DNA of 64,000 nucleotides from JADJNY01 sp046349615 (GTDB lineage Bacteria; Planctomycetota; UBA1135; GCA-002686595). Positions 34,600 through 43,778 of the stretch are shown one piece after another. The stretch spans positions 496,001 through 560,000 of the forward strand of contig JAXMBZ010000002.1 of the NCBI GenBank assembly GCA_046349615.1. Direction: 5' to 3'. How positions within the stretch are numbered: the first letter of the stretch is position 1; each line of letters opens with the position of its first letter. The notes under the pieces are model-generated. The model was not told the DNA's origin, made no database searches, and worked only from the letters and a program-made list of their open reading frames with translations. The position numbers were made by a program, and so were the translations under genes.

Positions 34600-36324
34600 A
34601 TGCGGAAAACGCTGCTCACGGCGCGCCCGGCGCGCCTCCTCGCCCTGACCTCCTGCGGCCTCGCCGCGTTCCTCGGCTCGTGCTCGAACGGCGGCTCCGG
34701 CGGCAGCTCGCCCTCGGCCGTGCTCGCCGAGGTCGAACCGAACGAAACCACGGCCGACGCGCTCGCGATGACGCTCGATCGTCCCGCGACCGGCGATCTG
34801 TCGACGATCGGCGACGCCGACCTCTGGAGCGTCGCGCTCGCGAGCGGCGAGGTCGTCACCATCCAACTCGAAGCGACGCGCTTCGACCAGGATGCGTGGG
34901 AAGCGGCGAACAACGTCGCGCGCCTGACCGTGTTCGACGCCGACGGCACGACGAAGCTCCTCGAGCACGACTACACCGGCAACACGAGCGACGGTTGGAG
35001 CTGGGGCAAGCACGACCTCGACATCCCCGCGTTCCGCGCGCCGGCGGACGGCACGTACTTCATCCAGGTCACGACGGACGACAACCTCGTTGCCGGCGCG
35101 CGCTACGCGCTGAAGGTCACGCTGAACGACCTCGGCACGCAGCAGGTCGAAGCCGAAGCGGTCGGCGTGTCCGGCGCGAACGACACCGTCGGCACCGCCG
35201 AGACGATCACGCCCGGCGTCGTCCGCGGCTTCCACGTCGACGACGAATTCGACGACTACTCCTTCACGATCACGGGCCCGACGGTCGTCGACTTCGAGAT
35301 GCTCGAGTACCGCAACGGCGTGTTCGCGGGCGACGACGCCTACTTCGACCCGGAGATCTCCCTCTACGACACCGACGGCACGACCGTCCTCGCGTCGAAC
35401 GACGACACGTTCTTCTACGACTCGGGCATCCACTTCCTGCTCGAGACCGCGGGCACGTACACGCTCCAGGTCGGCGAGTGCTGCGGCGCGGGTGACGCGC
35501 AGTACTTCCTGCGCTTCAGCACGACGAGCTTCTCGAGCGCGACGGCCGAGACCGAGCCCAACGACACGTCGGGCACGGCCACGGCGATCACCTACGGCGC
35601 CAAGGTCACCGGCTCGACGAGCGCGGGCGACGAAGACTGGTTCTCCTTCACCGGCACCGCGGGCGACATCGTCCACCTGCAGCAGTTCGACACGGACAAC
35701 GCCCAAGGCTCCGTCGACAACGCCACGTTCGAGCTCCTCGAGTCCGACGGCACGACGCCGGTCGCGTCGAGCAACGGCGGCACGTTCGCGGCGACGCGCG
35801 CGCTGCTCACGAGCACGGGCACCTACTACGTGCGCGTGACCCCCGACGCGTCGCCGACGTCGACGACGTGGGCGTTCCATCTGGTGCGCTTCTCCCACGC
35901 CGGCTTCGAAGCCGAGAGCAACGACACGCAGGGTACCGCGGACGTTTTCGACGCGAACGGCCGCGCGGCGGGCGTCATCGCCACCGCGGGCGACGTCGAC
36001 GTCTTCTCGTTCTCCGCGACGGCCGATCACCTCGTCTCCTTCTCGGTCTACGCGCAGGCCGGCGAGCAGAGCGACGGTCTCGACGACCTCGGCGTGAACG
36101 GCTCGACGCTCGACCCGATGGTCGTCGTCCGCGATGCGGACGGCAACGTCGTGGCGAAGAGCGACGGCAGCGTCGTCAACGTCGACACCGAGAGCATCAC
36201 CGACCCGCTCGCCACGATCGCGGTCGCCTTCGTCCCGACGACGACGGGCACGTACACGGTCGAGGTGACGGACACGACCGGCACCGGCTCGTCGACGCAC
36301 ACCTACGTGCTCGCGCGCCGCTGA
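34600..36324 (+). CDS. lipoprotein with four PPC-type beta domains
   Basis: A 574-residue surface lipoprotein. The lipobox FLGSC is at about residues 23-28, followed by a Gly/Ser linker. Four domains resemble the bacterial pre-peptidase C-terminal (PPC) module, each opening with an EPN- or ESND-like motif (VEPNETTADA, GANDTVGTAET, TEPNDTSGTA, ESNDTQGTAD) and containing the DxDxF/W strand (DADLWSVAL, DDYSFTITG, DEDWFSFTG, DVDVFSFSA) and a final GTYxxxV strand. PPC domains usually accompany secreted enzymes; here no enzyme domain is present, so it may be an adhesive or scaffold protein. A strong terminator follows. Confidence 0.85.
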   Translation: MRKTLLTARPARLLALTSCGLAAFLGSCSNGGSGGSSPSAVLAEVEPNETTADALAMTLDRPATGDLSTIGDADLWSVALASGEVVTIQLEATRFDQDAWEAANNVARLTVFDADGTTKLLEHDYTGNTSDGWSWGKHDLDIPAFRAPADGTYFIQVTTDDNLVAGARYALKVTLNDLGTQQVEAEAVGVSGANDTVGTAETITPGVVRGFHVDDEFDDYSFTITGPTVVDFEMLEYRNGVFAGDDAYFDPEISLYDTDGTTVLASNDDTFFYDSGIHFLLETAGTYTLQVGECCGAGDAQYFLRFSTTSFSSATAETEPNDTSGTATAITYGAKVTGSTSAGDEDWFSFTGTAGDIVHLQQFDTDNAQGSVDNATFELLESDGTTPVASSNGGTFAATRALLTSTGTYYVRVTPDASPTSTTWAFHLVRFSHAGFEAESNDTQGTADVFDANGRAAGVIATAGDVDVFSFSATADHLVSFSVYAQAGEQSDGLDDLGVNGSTLDPMVVVRDADGNVVAKSDGSVVNVDTESITDPLATIAVAFVPTTTGTYTVEVTDTTGTGSSTHTYVLARR

Positions 36325-36364
36325 GCTCCGCGTCCCGTGCGAACGCACGGGCCAAGCGAGTCCC

Positions 36365-36398
36365 GGCCCGGGTCCCCATGGGGGCCCGGGCCTTTTTT
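36365..36398 (+). terminator. intrinsic terminator
   Basis: A GC-rich stem pairs 36365-36377 with 36380-36392 (one mismatch-like wobble) and is followed by six T (36393-36398). Confidence 0.88.
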
Positions 36399-36454
36399 CT
36401 TCTCACGCGCAGCGCGCATCGGAGACGATTCCGACGCCGGAGCCCTCTCGACCC

Positions 36455-37543
36455 ATGTCCCAATCCCGTCGTTCGAGTCCGCGCGCCGCGAACCGCGTCC
36501 CGATCGTGCTGGCTGCGGCCGGCCTCGTCCTCGCTGCGCTCGTCGGCGCGCTCGTCTTCGCGTTGGGCTCGCCTTCGGCCCGACCCGCGGCTCCGACCGC
36601 GACCGAGCTGCCGCGTCCGTCGACCGCGTCGAGCGGTTCGGTGCCGGTCGAGCTCGCGCGGGACGGCGGCGCACGCACGGCCGAGGCCGAGCCCGTCGTA
36701 CCCGCGCCCGCGCCTGCGGCGAAGCGCGCGCTCCGCGGCCGCGTGGTCGCCGACGGCGAAGGCGTGCCGAACGCGGAGGTCGTGCTCGTGCCGCGCGGCG
36801 ACGGCGCCGACCTGCGCGCGCAGCTCCGCGTGCGGACGGGCCCCGACGGCGCGTTCCACTTCGACGACGTGCTCGCCGGAGCCGGCGTCGTGCTCAAGAC
36901 CACGCACGCGGGCTTCGCACCGCTCTCGCTCCCCGTCGCCGATCCCGGCGCGGAGGAGGTCGTGCTCGCGCTCTCGCGCGATTCGCGCCTGCGCGCGCGG
37001 ATCACGGGCGAGGTCGTCTTCGAGGACGGCACACCCGCCGCGGGCGCGGACGTCGCGTTCGGACGTCAGGCGGCGCGCACGGACGGGAGTGGGCGATTCG
37101 AGCTCGCGCTCACGACCGACGCCGCGGCCGACGAGCCGCTCGTCGCGCGCCACGCGGGCCTCGTGCCGGCGCGCATCGAGCGTTTCGGCGCGCGCGTCGT
37201 CGCCGCGCGTCCCGTGCAGGCCGCGGGCGTCGCACCCGGGGGCGCCGCGAGCGTGCCCGAAGTGAGCGGAGTCCGGCTCGTGCTCGGCGGGCGCTCACTC
37301 GCGATCACGGGCACCGTGCTCGACGGGAGCGGCCGGCCCGCGAAGGGGTGGCGCGTCGAGCTCGCGAACGCCGGCGGCGCCGACGAGGTGAGCCGCACGG
37401 ATCGCCAGGGACGCTTCGTCCTCTCGGGCCTCGCGCCCGGCGCGCACGTCCTGCGCGCGCGCGGCCCGCGGCCGGAAGACGTCGTCGACAGCGAGCCCCT
37501 CGAGGCCGGTGCGCGCGACGTCGTGATCACGGCGCCGCGTTGA
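36455..37543 (+). CDS. membrane-anchored protein with carboxypeptidase-regulatory-like domains
   Basis: A 362-residue protein with a membrane helix at about residues 17-38 (VLAAAGLVLAALVGALVFAL), a Pro/Ala-rich stalk to residue 85 and three transthyretin-like beta domains of the carboxypeptidase-regulatory type (starts near RALRGRVVADGEGVPNAEVV, RITGEVVFEDGTPAAGADVA and AITGTVLDGSGRPAKGWRVE; each has a TDxxGRF/TGPDGAF turn). Such domains are structural and common in exported proteins. No catalytic residues are apparent. Confidence 0.78.
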   Translation: MSQSRRSSPRAANRVPIVLAAAGLVLAALVGALVFALGSPSARPAAPTATELPRPSTASSGSVPVELARDGGARTAEAEPVVPAPAPAAKRALRGRVVADGEGVPNAEVVLVPRGDGADLRAQLRVRTGPDGAFHFDDVLAGAGVVLKTTHAGFAPLSLPVADPGAEEVVLALSRDSRLRARITGEVVFEDGTPAAGADVAFGRQAARTDGSGRFELALTTDAAADEPLVARHAGLVPARIERFGARVVAARPVQAAGVAPGGAASVPEVSGVRLVLGGRSLAITGTVLDGSGRPAKGWRVELANAGGADEVSRTDRQGRFVLSGLAPGAHVLRARGPRPEDVVDSEPLEAGARDVVITAPR

Positions 37544-37646
37544 CGTGGGGGGACGCCCCGGTGCGCCGAAGGACCGCCGCGGACGCACGGCGGCGCGAGC
37601 TCCGCGTCGGGCTCGCCAGGCTGGACGCGAGCTGACGCCGTCGAGT

Positions 37647-38273
37647 TCACGACGCCTCCGCGTCGACGAAGTGCTCGACGTAGTCCGCGCGTGCCGCACG
37701 CAGCACCTTGCGCGCGTGCTCCGCGTCGTACGCCGCGCCGACCTCGATCGTCTGCGGATCGCCGGGCATCGTCTTGTACGTGAGGAAGTAGTGCCGGAGG
37801 CGTTCGATCACGCCCGCGGGGAGTTCGCTCGCCTCGCGGATCGAACCGAACGTCGGGTCGCCGACGAGCACGGCCAGGATCTTGTCGTCCGCTTCGCCGC
37901 GCTCGACCATCCGCAGGCCGCCGATCGGGCGCGCCGTGACGAGGATCTCGCCGTGCGCGATCGGACGGTCCGTCAGCACGCACAGGTCGAGCGGATCGCC
38001 GTCGCCGCGCTCCGCACGCTCCGCGCCCGCCGGCGCCGTCTTCGCGACGCGCTCGGCGCAGTACGTGCGCGGCACGAAGCCGTAGAGCGTCGGACACGCG
38101 CTCGAGAACCGCTGGGGTCGGTCGACCTTCAAGTACCCGGAGACCTTGTCGATCTCGTACTTCACGCCGTCGGTCGGGACGATCTCGATGTACGCGGTGA
38201 CCTCGTCGGGGAAGCGCGCGCCCGGCGAGAGGCCGTGCCAGGGGTGCGGTCGGAACGGTTGGGGAACCGGCAT
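37647..38273 (-). CDS. ppa: inorganic pyrophosphatase, family I
   Basis: A 208-residue soluble pyrophosphatase, which hydrolyses PPi to drive biosynthetic reactions. The family I signature DGDPLDLCV carries the metal-binding Asp triad; VKYEIDKVSGYLKVDR and YGFVPRTYC are the usual N-terminal substrate residues and KILAVLVGDP the later strand. The ATG at 38273 has a good AGGAG-type ribosome site. It follows the glycosyltransferase gene by 11 bases on the same strand; the pairing is logical because sugar-nucleotide synthesis releases PPi. Confidence 0.92.
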   Translation of the reverse strand: MPVPQPFRPHPWHGLSPGARFPDEVTAYIEIVPTDGVKYEIDKVSGYLKVDRPQRFSSACPTLYGFVPRTYCAERVAKTAPAGAERAERGDGDPLDLCVLTDRPIAHGEILVTARPIGGLRMVERGEADDKILAVLVGDPTFGSIREASELPAGVIERLRHYFLTYKTMPGDPQTIEVGAAYDAEHARKVLRAARADYVEHFVDAEAS

Positions 38274-38284
38274 GGTGAGCTCCT

Positions 38285-39424
38285 TCAGCGCGCGCCGAGC
38301 GCGCTCGTGTAGACCGCGCGGTACGCGGAGAGCATGCGGTCGAAGCTGTACTCCGCCTTGACGCGCGCGCGGTTCGCGGCGCCGAGGCGCGCACGGAGCG
38401 GCGCGTCGCGGAGCAGCACCTCGAGCTTCTCCGCGAGCGGCCACGCGCTCTCGCGTTCCTCGAGCGGCACGACGAACTCCGCCTGGTCCGGCGCGAGCAT
38501 GGGCCGCACGTCGCCGACGTCGGTCGAGACGACGGGGAGCGCGCTCGCCATCGCCTCGAGCAGCGCGACGGGCATCTGCTCCGTGTCCGACGAGATCACG
38601 AACGCGTCCATCGCGCGGTAGTGGTCGACGGGATCCGTGACGTGTCCGGCGAACGTGATGCGGCGCTGGAGCGCGGGCGACGCGCGCGCGAACTCCTCGC
38701 ACGCGGCGCGCTCCGGCCCGTCGCCGAGCACGAGCACGTGGAGCGGGAGCTCGCGGTCGACGCGCGCGCACGCCTCGAGGAAGCGGCGCGGGTTCTTCTC
38801 GGGCCGCAGATGACCGACGTAGCCGATGACCAGCGCGTCCGCGGCGATCCCGAGGCGCGCGCGGAGCTTCGGCCGGCCGTCGCGCTCGCCGAAGCGCTCG
38901 ACGCGGATGCCGTTCGGGATCAGCGCGACCTTCTCGGGCGCGAGCTTCCACGTGTCGCGCGCGATGCCCTCGAGCTTCCGCGACGGCACGACGACGCGCG
39001 CGACGCCGGGCAGGAAGAGTCGGCGCGTCCACACGCGCCTGCGCTTGAACTCGACGGCTTCGTCGCTCGTGAAGCCGTCCTCGTGGTGCACGTGCGGCTG
39101 CTTCAAGGTGCGCGCCGCGAACACGGCGTCGAACGCGCCCCAGTTGTAGGAGAGCGTCAGGTCGGGCCGTTCGCGCTGGACGAGCTCGCGCAGGCGCTTC
39201 AAGGTCGCGAACGTGCCCGCGCGCGGCAGGCTCTCGAGCACGCGGGCGTCCGCGCGGCCGGTGAGGAGCTTCGCCGCGTCCGTGCGACCGTCGATCGCGA
39301 GGATCGAATGGCGGTACTCCTTGCCGAAGGCTTCGATCAGGTTCACGGTGCGCGTCTCGGGACCGGCGGGGACGAAGGTCGAGAAGACGTGCAGGAGGTG
39401 GGGGGCGGTCACGCGCGGGATCAT
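38285..39424 (-). CDS. family 4 glycosyltransferase
   Basis: A 379-residue GT-B glycosyltransferase of the GT4 type, transferring a sugar from a nucleotide donor with retention. The N-terminal Rossmann domain begins LLHVFSTFVPAGPETRTVNL and includes YNWGAFDA; the C-terminal donor domain has IPNGIRVERF, GYVGHLRPEKNPRRFLEA, VLGDGPERAACE and the DAFVISSDTEQMPVALLEAM motif whose E-x7-E glutamates bind the donor. The acceptor is unknown. ATG at 39424. Confidence 0.87.
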   Translation of the reverse strand: MIPRVTAPHLLHVFSTFVPAGPETRTVNLIEAFGKEYRHSILAIDGRTDAAKLLTGRADARVLESLPRAGTFATLKRLRELVQRERPDLTLSYNWGAFDAVFAARTLKQPHVHHEDGFTSDEAVEFKRRRVWTRRLFLPGVARVVVPSRKLEGIARDTWKLAPEKVALIPNGIRVERFGERDGRPKLRARLGIAADALVIGYVGHLRPEKNPRRFLEACARVDRELPLHVLVLGDGPERAACEEFARASPALQRRITFAGHVTDPVDHYRAMDAFVISSDTEQMPVALLEAMASALPVVSTDVGDVRPMLAPDQAEFVVPLEERESAWPLAEKLEVLLRDAPLRARLGAANRARVKAEYSFDRMLSAYRAVYTSALGAR

Positions 39425-39477
39425 GGCAACTCGCGCGGTCCGGTGCACGCGTCGGGAGGCGTCGTCGCGGAGCGAGG

Positions 39478-39505
39478 TTGCGTGCTGTGCGGCGCGCGCG
39501 ACAAT
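39478..39505 (+). promoter_or_regulatory. candidate sigma-70-type promoter
   Basis: TTGCGT (39478-39483), 16 bases, GACAAT (39500-39505), 24 bases before the ATG at 39530, which also has a GGAGG ribosome site. Confidence 0.5.
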
Positions 39506-39529
39506 CGGCCGCCCCGAACCGGAGGTCGA

Positions 39530-41155
39530 ATGTCGCTCGCCGCAATGCTCCTGCTGCAACTCGCGTCCGCGCCCGCGGCGGACTCGCGCTACCTCGTCGC
39601 GCTCGAACGCGGACTCGTCGGCACCGACTACGCGCGCGCCGCCGACGAGCTCGCGCGCCATCGCGGCGGCGCCGTCTTCGCGTGGGACGGCGAGCTCGCG
39701 TCGCTCGCGGCCGAACTCGCGGCGCGCACGCCGCGCTCGGTCGCGTTCGTGCTCGCGCCGAGCTCGATCGACGCGAACCTCCCGCGGCGGATCGTGCCCG
39801 TGCTCGCGCGGATCGACGACGATCCGTTCGTCGACTGCGCGTGGGGGATCGTCACCGGCGCGACGGGCGCGGACGCGCTGCGCTTCGTGCGGACGATCGA
39901 ACGCGCCGAGGTGCGGACGCCGCCGACGCGCAAGCTCTCGATGACCTCGGTGCAGGTCGACCGCTGTGCGACGCTCGAGCGTCCGCGCGAGGCGGGACCC
40001 GAGGGCCGCGCGCTCGACACGACGGACGTGTGGCTCACGGGCAAGGACGCGCAATGGCGCGCGACGGTCGAGGCCGCGCGCGGCGGACAGCGGGGCTGCG
40101 CGCTCGTCGAGTGGGGGCATTGCGGCGACCCGCAGGGGATCTGGCTCTTCTCGATGTACCGCAACATGGACGCGTCGAAGCACTGGCCGTTCGACCCGGC
40201 GAAGGTCGGCTGGGATCCGAATGGGGAGATGCCGCGGCTCACGCCGGAGTTGCTCCTCGGCGGCGCGCCGGCGCACGACGCGGTCGGCGCATCCGAGAGC
40301 GGCGTCGACCTCGACGGCGCCGTCGTGATCAACGGGTCGTGCCACTCGGCCGTCGTGAAGCGCGCGATCGTCGGCGGCGACATCGTCAGCACGTTTGGCG
40401 ACACGGGCGGCGTCGTGCGCTTCTTCGACGTGACGCCGCAGCAGTCGTTCGCGCTGCAGGCGCTCCGCCACGGCGCGGCCGCGTACGTCGCACCGCTCGC
40501 GGCGAACCACGCGTCGCGCGCGTCGATCGAGGAGTGGCGCATCCGCGCCGGCGGCGTGTCGCTCGGCGAGGTGGTGCGGCGGAGCTACGACGAGATGGTG
40601 ATGGGCGCGGCGACGCTGCCGATGTCGTTCGCGCTCTTCGAGGACGGGAAGCCCGATCCGCACGAGCCGCCGATGTGGACCGACGTCGTGCACCGCGTGC
40701 TGTTCGGCGATCCGGCGTTCGTGCTGTGGAAGGAGCCGCTCGCGACGCCGCACCGCGTGACGACGGAGTGGATCGAGCCCTCGAAGACGCTGCGCGTCGA
40801 CGTGCGGTGGGATCCGCTCGAGGAGGATCCGTTCGTGTGGGACCCGTGGGTGCAGGAGCGCGCGGCCGCGCCGCACGATCGCGTGTACGAGCGCGTGCCG
40901 CTCGACGTCGAGGTCGGGCACGTCGCGCGCGTGACGATCGTCAAGGCGGAGACGGGCGCGGGCGCGTCGCTCGAGCTCTTGAAGGCCGAGCCGAAAGCGA
41001 TGCTCGAGCGCGACGCGGACGGCAAGAGCGTGCTCCACGTCCGTGCGCGCTGGCCGCGGTTGGAAGCGAAGGACGGCAAGAGCGCGCTGCCGAAGAGAGT
41101 GCGGTTCTTGTTCGAGGTGGGGTTCGGGGCGAGCGCGCAGGCCCCGAGGCGCTGA
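39530..41155 (+). CDS. secreted protein with a possible clan CD cysteine peptidase core
   Basis: A 541-residue protein with a weak signal peptide (MSLAAMLLLQLASAPAA). No family could be named with certainty. Several features recall gingipain/caspase-like (clan CD) peptidases: a His motif in LVEWGHCGDPQG, a Cys motif in VVINGSCHSAVVKRA after a beta strand, an ALRHGAAAYVAPLAANH segment, and a late FGDPAFVLW that resembles the conserved YGDPAL ending of C25-type domains. The C-terminal 130 residues look like a beta domain. The catalytic assignment (His near residue 198, Cys near 272) is inference. A promoter and a strong ribosome site support the start. Confidence 0.6.
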   Translation: MSLAAMLLLQLASAPAADSRYLVALERGLVGTDYARAADELARHRGGAVFAWDGELASLAAELAARTPRSVAFVLAPSSIDANLPRRIVPVLARIDDDPFVDCAWGIVTGATGADALRFVRTIERAEVRTPPTRKLSMTSVQVDRCATLERPREAGPEGRALDTTDVWLTGKDAQWRATVEAARGGQRGCALVEWGHCGDPQGIWLFSMYRNMDASKHWPFDPAKVGWDPNGEMPRLTPELLLGGAPAHDAVGASESGVDLDGAVVINGSCHSAVVKRAIVGGDIVSTFGDTGGVVRFFDVTPQQSFALQALRHGAAAYVAPLAANHASRASIEEWRIRAGGVSLGEVVRRSYDEMVMGAATLPMSFALFEDGKPDPHEPPMWTDVVHRVLFGDPAFVLWKEPLATPHRVTTEWIEPSKTLRVDVRWDPLEEDPFVWDPWVQERAAAPHDRVYERVPLDVEVGHVARVTIVKAETGAGASLELLKAEPKAMLERDADGKSVLHVRARWPRLEAKDGKSALPKRVRFLFEVGFGASAQAPRR

Positions 41156-41269
41156 CGGACACCCGGCCGTCCGGACGCGGAGCGGCGCAGCGTTCGGTGG
41201 TTGCGCTGCGAGCGCCGGCGCCCTCGTCGCCGGTCGAGTCGCCGCGCACCTGGAATGGACGATCCGCGC

Positions 41270-41275
41270 TACGAT
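41270..41275 (+). promoter_or_regulatory. candidate -10 element (TACGAT)
   Basis: TACGAT stands 34 bases before the ATG at 41310; no clear -35 was seen. Confidence 0.3.
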
Positions 41276-41309
41276 CGACCGGGCCGCGGCGGGAGGAGGC
41301 CGCGCTCGC

Positions 41310-42098
41310 ATGGCTCGACGCCTCTCCGAATTCGACACGGCCGCACGCCATCGAGCGTTCCGCGACGCCGGCTTCTGCGTCTTCGACGAAGTCTTCGGCG
41401 CGGCGGAACGACGAGCGATGCTCGACTCGCTGCACGGGTTCATCGACGGCCTCGCGCCCGAGCGCCTGGCCGGGTTCGGAGCGACGATCTTCGCCCTCGC
41501 CGCGCGCGAGCCGGAGTTGGGGCGCGTGTTCCGCGAGACGTGCGTGCTGCCGTTCGTCGAACAGGCGATGCAGGGGCCGCTCGACCTCCGTCGCACCGGA
41601 GCGCGCATCTCCGGGCGCACGAGCCACGAGCGCATCATCTGGCATCACCACCACGGTTGGGCCGAGCAGGACCTCGCTCGCAGGACGGCCTTCGAGCGCG
41701 TGCACTTCATCTGCTACCTGAACGGCACCGACCGCGCGCACGGCCCCTTGATCCTCAAGCCGCGCGCGTTCTCCGATCCGTTCCTCGCCGCGCCGGACGA
41801 CGTCTTCGGGCCGCTCCCCGACGAGGTCGCGGTCGAGGTTCCCCCGGGATCGATCGTCGTGATGGACGCGCCGATCCTGCATTCGGCGTGGCGCGGCACC
41901 GGCTCCGAGCTCCGCACGATCTGGGGCGTGCACGTGCAGTCGCGCGCCGTGACGCGCCCGCACCTCGAGGACGACCCGCCGGTCGAGCGGCTTCGCGTGC
42001 GCGTGCGCCACCAGGCGTTCCGCTGGGGCCTGCGGGACGGGAAGCGCTGGCTCGAGGAGGCGAACCGCTCTCCTCTGAAGCCGACGCACGGGTACTGA
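41310..42098 (+). CDS. phytanoyl-CoA dioxygenase (PhyH)-like protein
   Basis: A 262-residue protein of the PhyH type, Fe(II)/2-oxoglutarate-dependent oxygenases that hydroxylate small molecules. The cupin-like core includes the distal ILHSAWRGTG histidine and a following Arg (RTIWGVHV), as expected for iron and oxoglutarate binding. The proximal motif, normally His-x-Asp after Trp, reads Trp111-His-His-His-His-Gly-Trp, so the acidic ligand is not in its usual place. It may use another ligand set or be inactive. The radical SAM gene follows 85 bases downstream. Confidence 0.75.
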   Translation: MARRLSEFDTAARHRAFRDAGFCVFDEVFGAAERRAMLDSLHGFIDGLAPERLAGFGATIFALAAREPELGRVFRETCVLPFVEQAMQGPLDLRRTGARISGRTSHERIIWHHHHGWAEQDLARRTAFERVHFICYLNGTDRAHGPLILKPRAFSDPFLAAPDDVFGPLPDEVAVEVPPGSIVVMDAPILHSAWRGTGSELRTIWGVHVQSRAVTRPHLEDDPPVERLRVRVRHQAFRWGLRDGKRWLEEANRSPLKPTHGY

Positions 42099-42183
42099 GG
42101 CCGCCGATGCGCATGCACCTCCACGCGAACGCACCGTCCGACCTCGTCGCGCACCGCGCCGACGTTCGCCTGCGGAGGAGCGG

Positions 42184-43746
42184 ATGATCGCTCGGCGCAA
42201 GCGGATCGTCCTCTACTTCCCGCAGCAGTCCGACGCCGCGAGCGGAGTGCCGTACGCAAAGGACATCCTGCCCGTTGCGCTCCTCGCGATCGCTGCCTGG
42301 CCCGTGCGCGACGGGTACGAGGTCGTCGTGATCGACGGCGGGCTCTACCCGCAGGCGGAGGCGCATCGCCGCGTCCTCGAGGCGTGCGAGGGCGCCCTGC
42401 TCTACGGCACCACGGGCATCCTCGGCTTCCAGGTCACCGACGGGACGCAGTGCACGCGGCAGGTGCGCGCGCGGTTCCCGTCGCTGCCCGCGGTGATCGG
42501 CGGGTGGTTCGCGTCGTCCGCGCCCGAACTCGTGCTCGCGCCCGAGGACGGCCGTTCCCTGTACGACGCCGTCGCCATCGGCCAGGGTGAGCTGACGTTT
42601 CGCGAACTCGTCGCGGCGTTCGACTCCGGGACTGCGCTCGAAGACGTCCCGGGCCTCGCCCTGTGGCGCGATGGCGGCGTCGTGCGCACCGCGGCGCGCG
42701 GCGCGGCGGACTGGAGCGAACTCGCCGACGTCCCGTGGCACCTCGTCGACTTCGAGCCGTACCGGCGGATGCAACTCGCGCAGCGCGGCCGCCGAGAAGG
42801 GGAAGCGATGCCGGCGCCGCCCGATGCCCGCGCGAAAGAGCGAAGGACGCCCTGGGTCGGCATCAGCTACTACTCGAGTTGGGGATGCCCGCTCGGGTGC
42901 GCGTTCTGCTGCTCGCCCGAGGTGAGCGGACTGCGCTGGAAGGCGATGCCGGCCGAACGGATGCTCGACGATCTCGCGGCGCTCCAAGAGCGCTGGGGCT
43001 TCGACGTCGTGCGTTTCTACGACGCGAACTTCGGCGTGCACGAGAAGCGCGCCCGCGCCTTCGCCGACGGGCTCCTCGCGCGGCGCGAGAAGCTGTGGCA
43101 CTACGTGTTCATGCAGGCGGACTCCGTCGTGCGCTACGCGCCGTCGACGCTGGATGCGATGGCGGCGTCAGGGCTCTACGTCGCGTTGATCGGCGCGGAG
43201 ACGGGCAGCGACTCCACGATGGCGGAGCTCCGCAAGACGACGCGCGGCGACACGAACCTCGACGCTGCGCAGGCGCTCGCGCGGCGCGGGGTCGTGGCGC
43301 AACTCACGTACATGCTCGGGTTCCCGGGCGAGGAGCGCGCGTCGATGCTCGCGACGATCGATCAGGTGCGGCGCGTCCAGGTCGAGTGTCCGCTGTCCGC
43401 GCCGATGCTCTGGCCGTACCGGCCGATCCCGGGCACGCCGCTCTACCGCGCTGCGCTGGAGCAAGGCTTCCGACCGCCGCGAACGCTCGAGGAGTGGGGG
43501 CGCGACAGCGCGTACCTCGTCCGCGAGGCGTGGCCGGGCCGCATCCCGCCGGACGTCCAGCGCCGGCGGCGGCTGCTCAACCACTACGTGACGCTCGCGC
43601 GCGGTCGCTCGGCGCCCGGTGTGTTCGAGCGGCGCGCGCGGCGGCGACTCGAGCGCGACGACTGGAGATTCGCCGCCATCGAGGCCAAGGCCTTCGACGT
43701 GTGGCACCGCCTCGGGCGAGCGTTCCGGACGCGGGGCAGCGAGTGA
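42184..43746 (+). CDS. B12-binding-domain radical SAM protein
   Basis: A 520-residue radical SAM protein. Residues 1-150 form a Rossmann-like domain of the cobalamin-binding type (VVVIDGGLYPQ, then VIGGWFASSAPE), though the classical DxHxxG cobalamin-His motif is missing. The radical SAM motif is Cys235-x3-Cys239-x2-Cys242, with an extra Cys243; RFYDANFGV, LIGAETGSDSTM and YMLGFPGEE are further core motifs. Family members perform methylations and rearrangements in lipid, hopanoid and natural product pathways. GGAGGAG precedes the ATG. Cotranscription with the PhyH-like gene is likely. Confidence 0.85.
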   Translation: MIARRKRIVLYFPQQSDAASGVPYAKDILPVALLAIAAWPVRDGYEVVVIDGGLYPQAEAHRRVLEACEGALLYGTTGILGFQVTDGTQCTRQVRARFPSLPAVIGGWFASSAPELVLAPEDGRSLYDAVAIGQGELTFRELVAAFDSGTALEDVPGLALWRDGGVVRTAARGAADWSELADVPWHLVDFEPYRRMQLAQRGRREGEAMPAPPDARAKERRTPWVGISYYSSWGCPLGCAFCCSPEVSGLRWKAMPAERMLDDLAALQERWGFDVVRFYDANFGVHEKRARAFADGLLARREKLWHYVFMQADSVVRYAPSTLDAMAASGLYVALIGAETGSDSTMAELRKTTRGDTNLDAAQALARRGVVAQLTYMLGFPGEERASMLATIDQVRRVQVECPLSAPMLWPYRPIPGTPLYRAALEQGFRPPRTLEEWGRDSAYLVREAWPGRIPPDVQRRRRLLNHYVTLARGRSAPGVFERRARRRLERDDWRFAAIEAKAFDVWHRLGRAFRTRGSE

Positions 43747-43778
43747 CGGTCGGTCAGGGTTCTGCGCCTCACTCGTCG

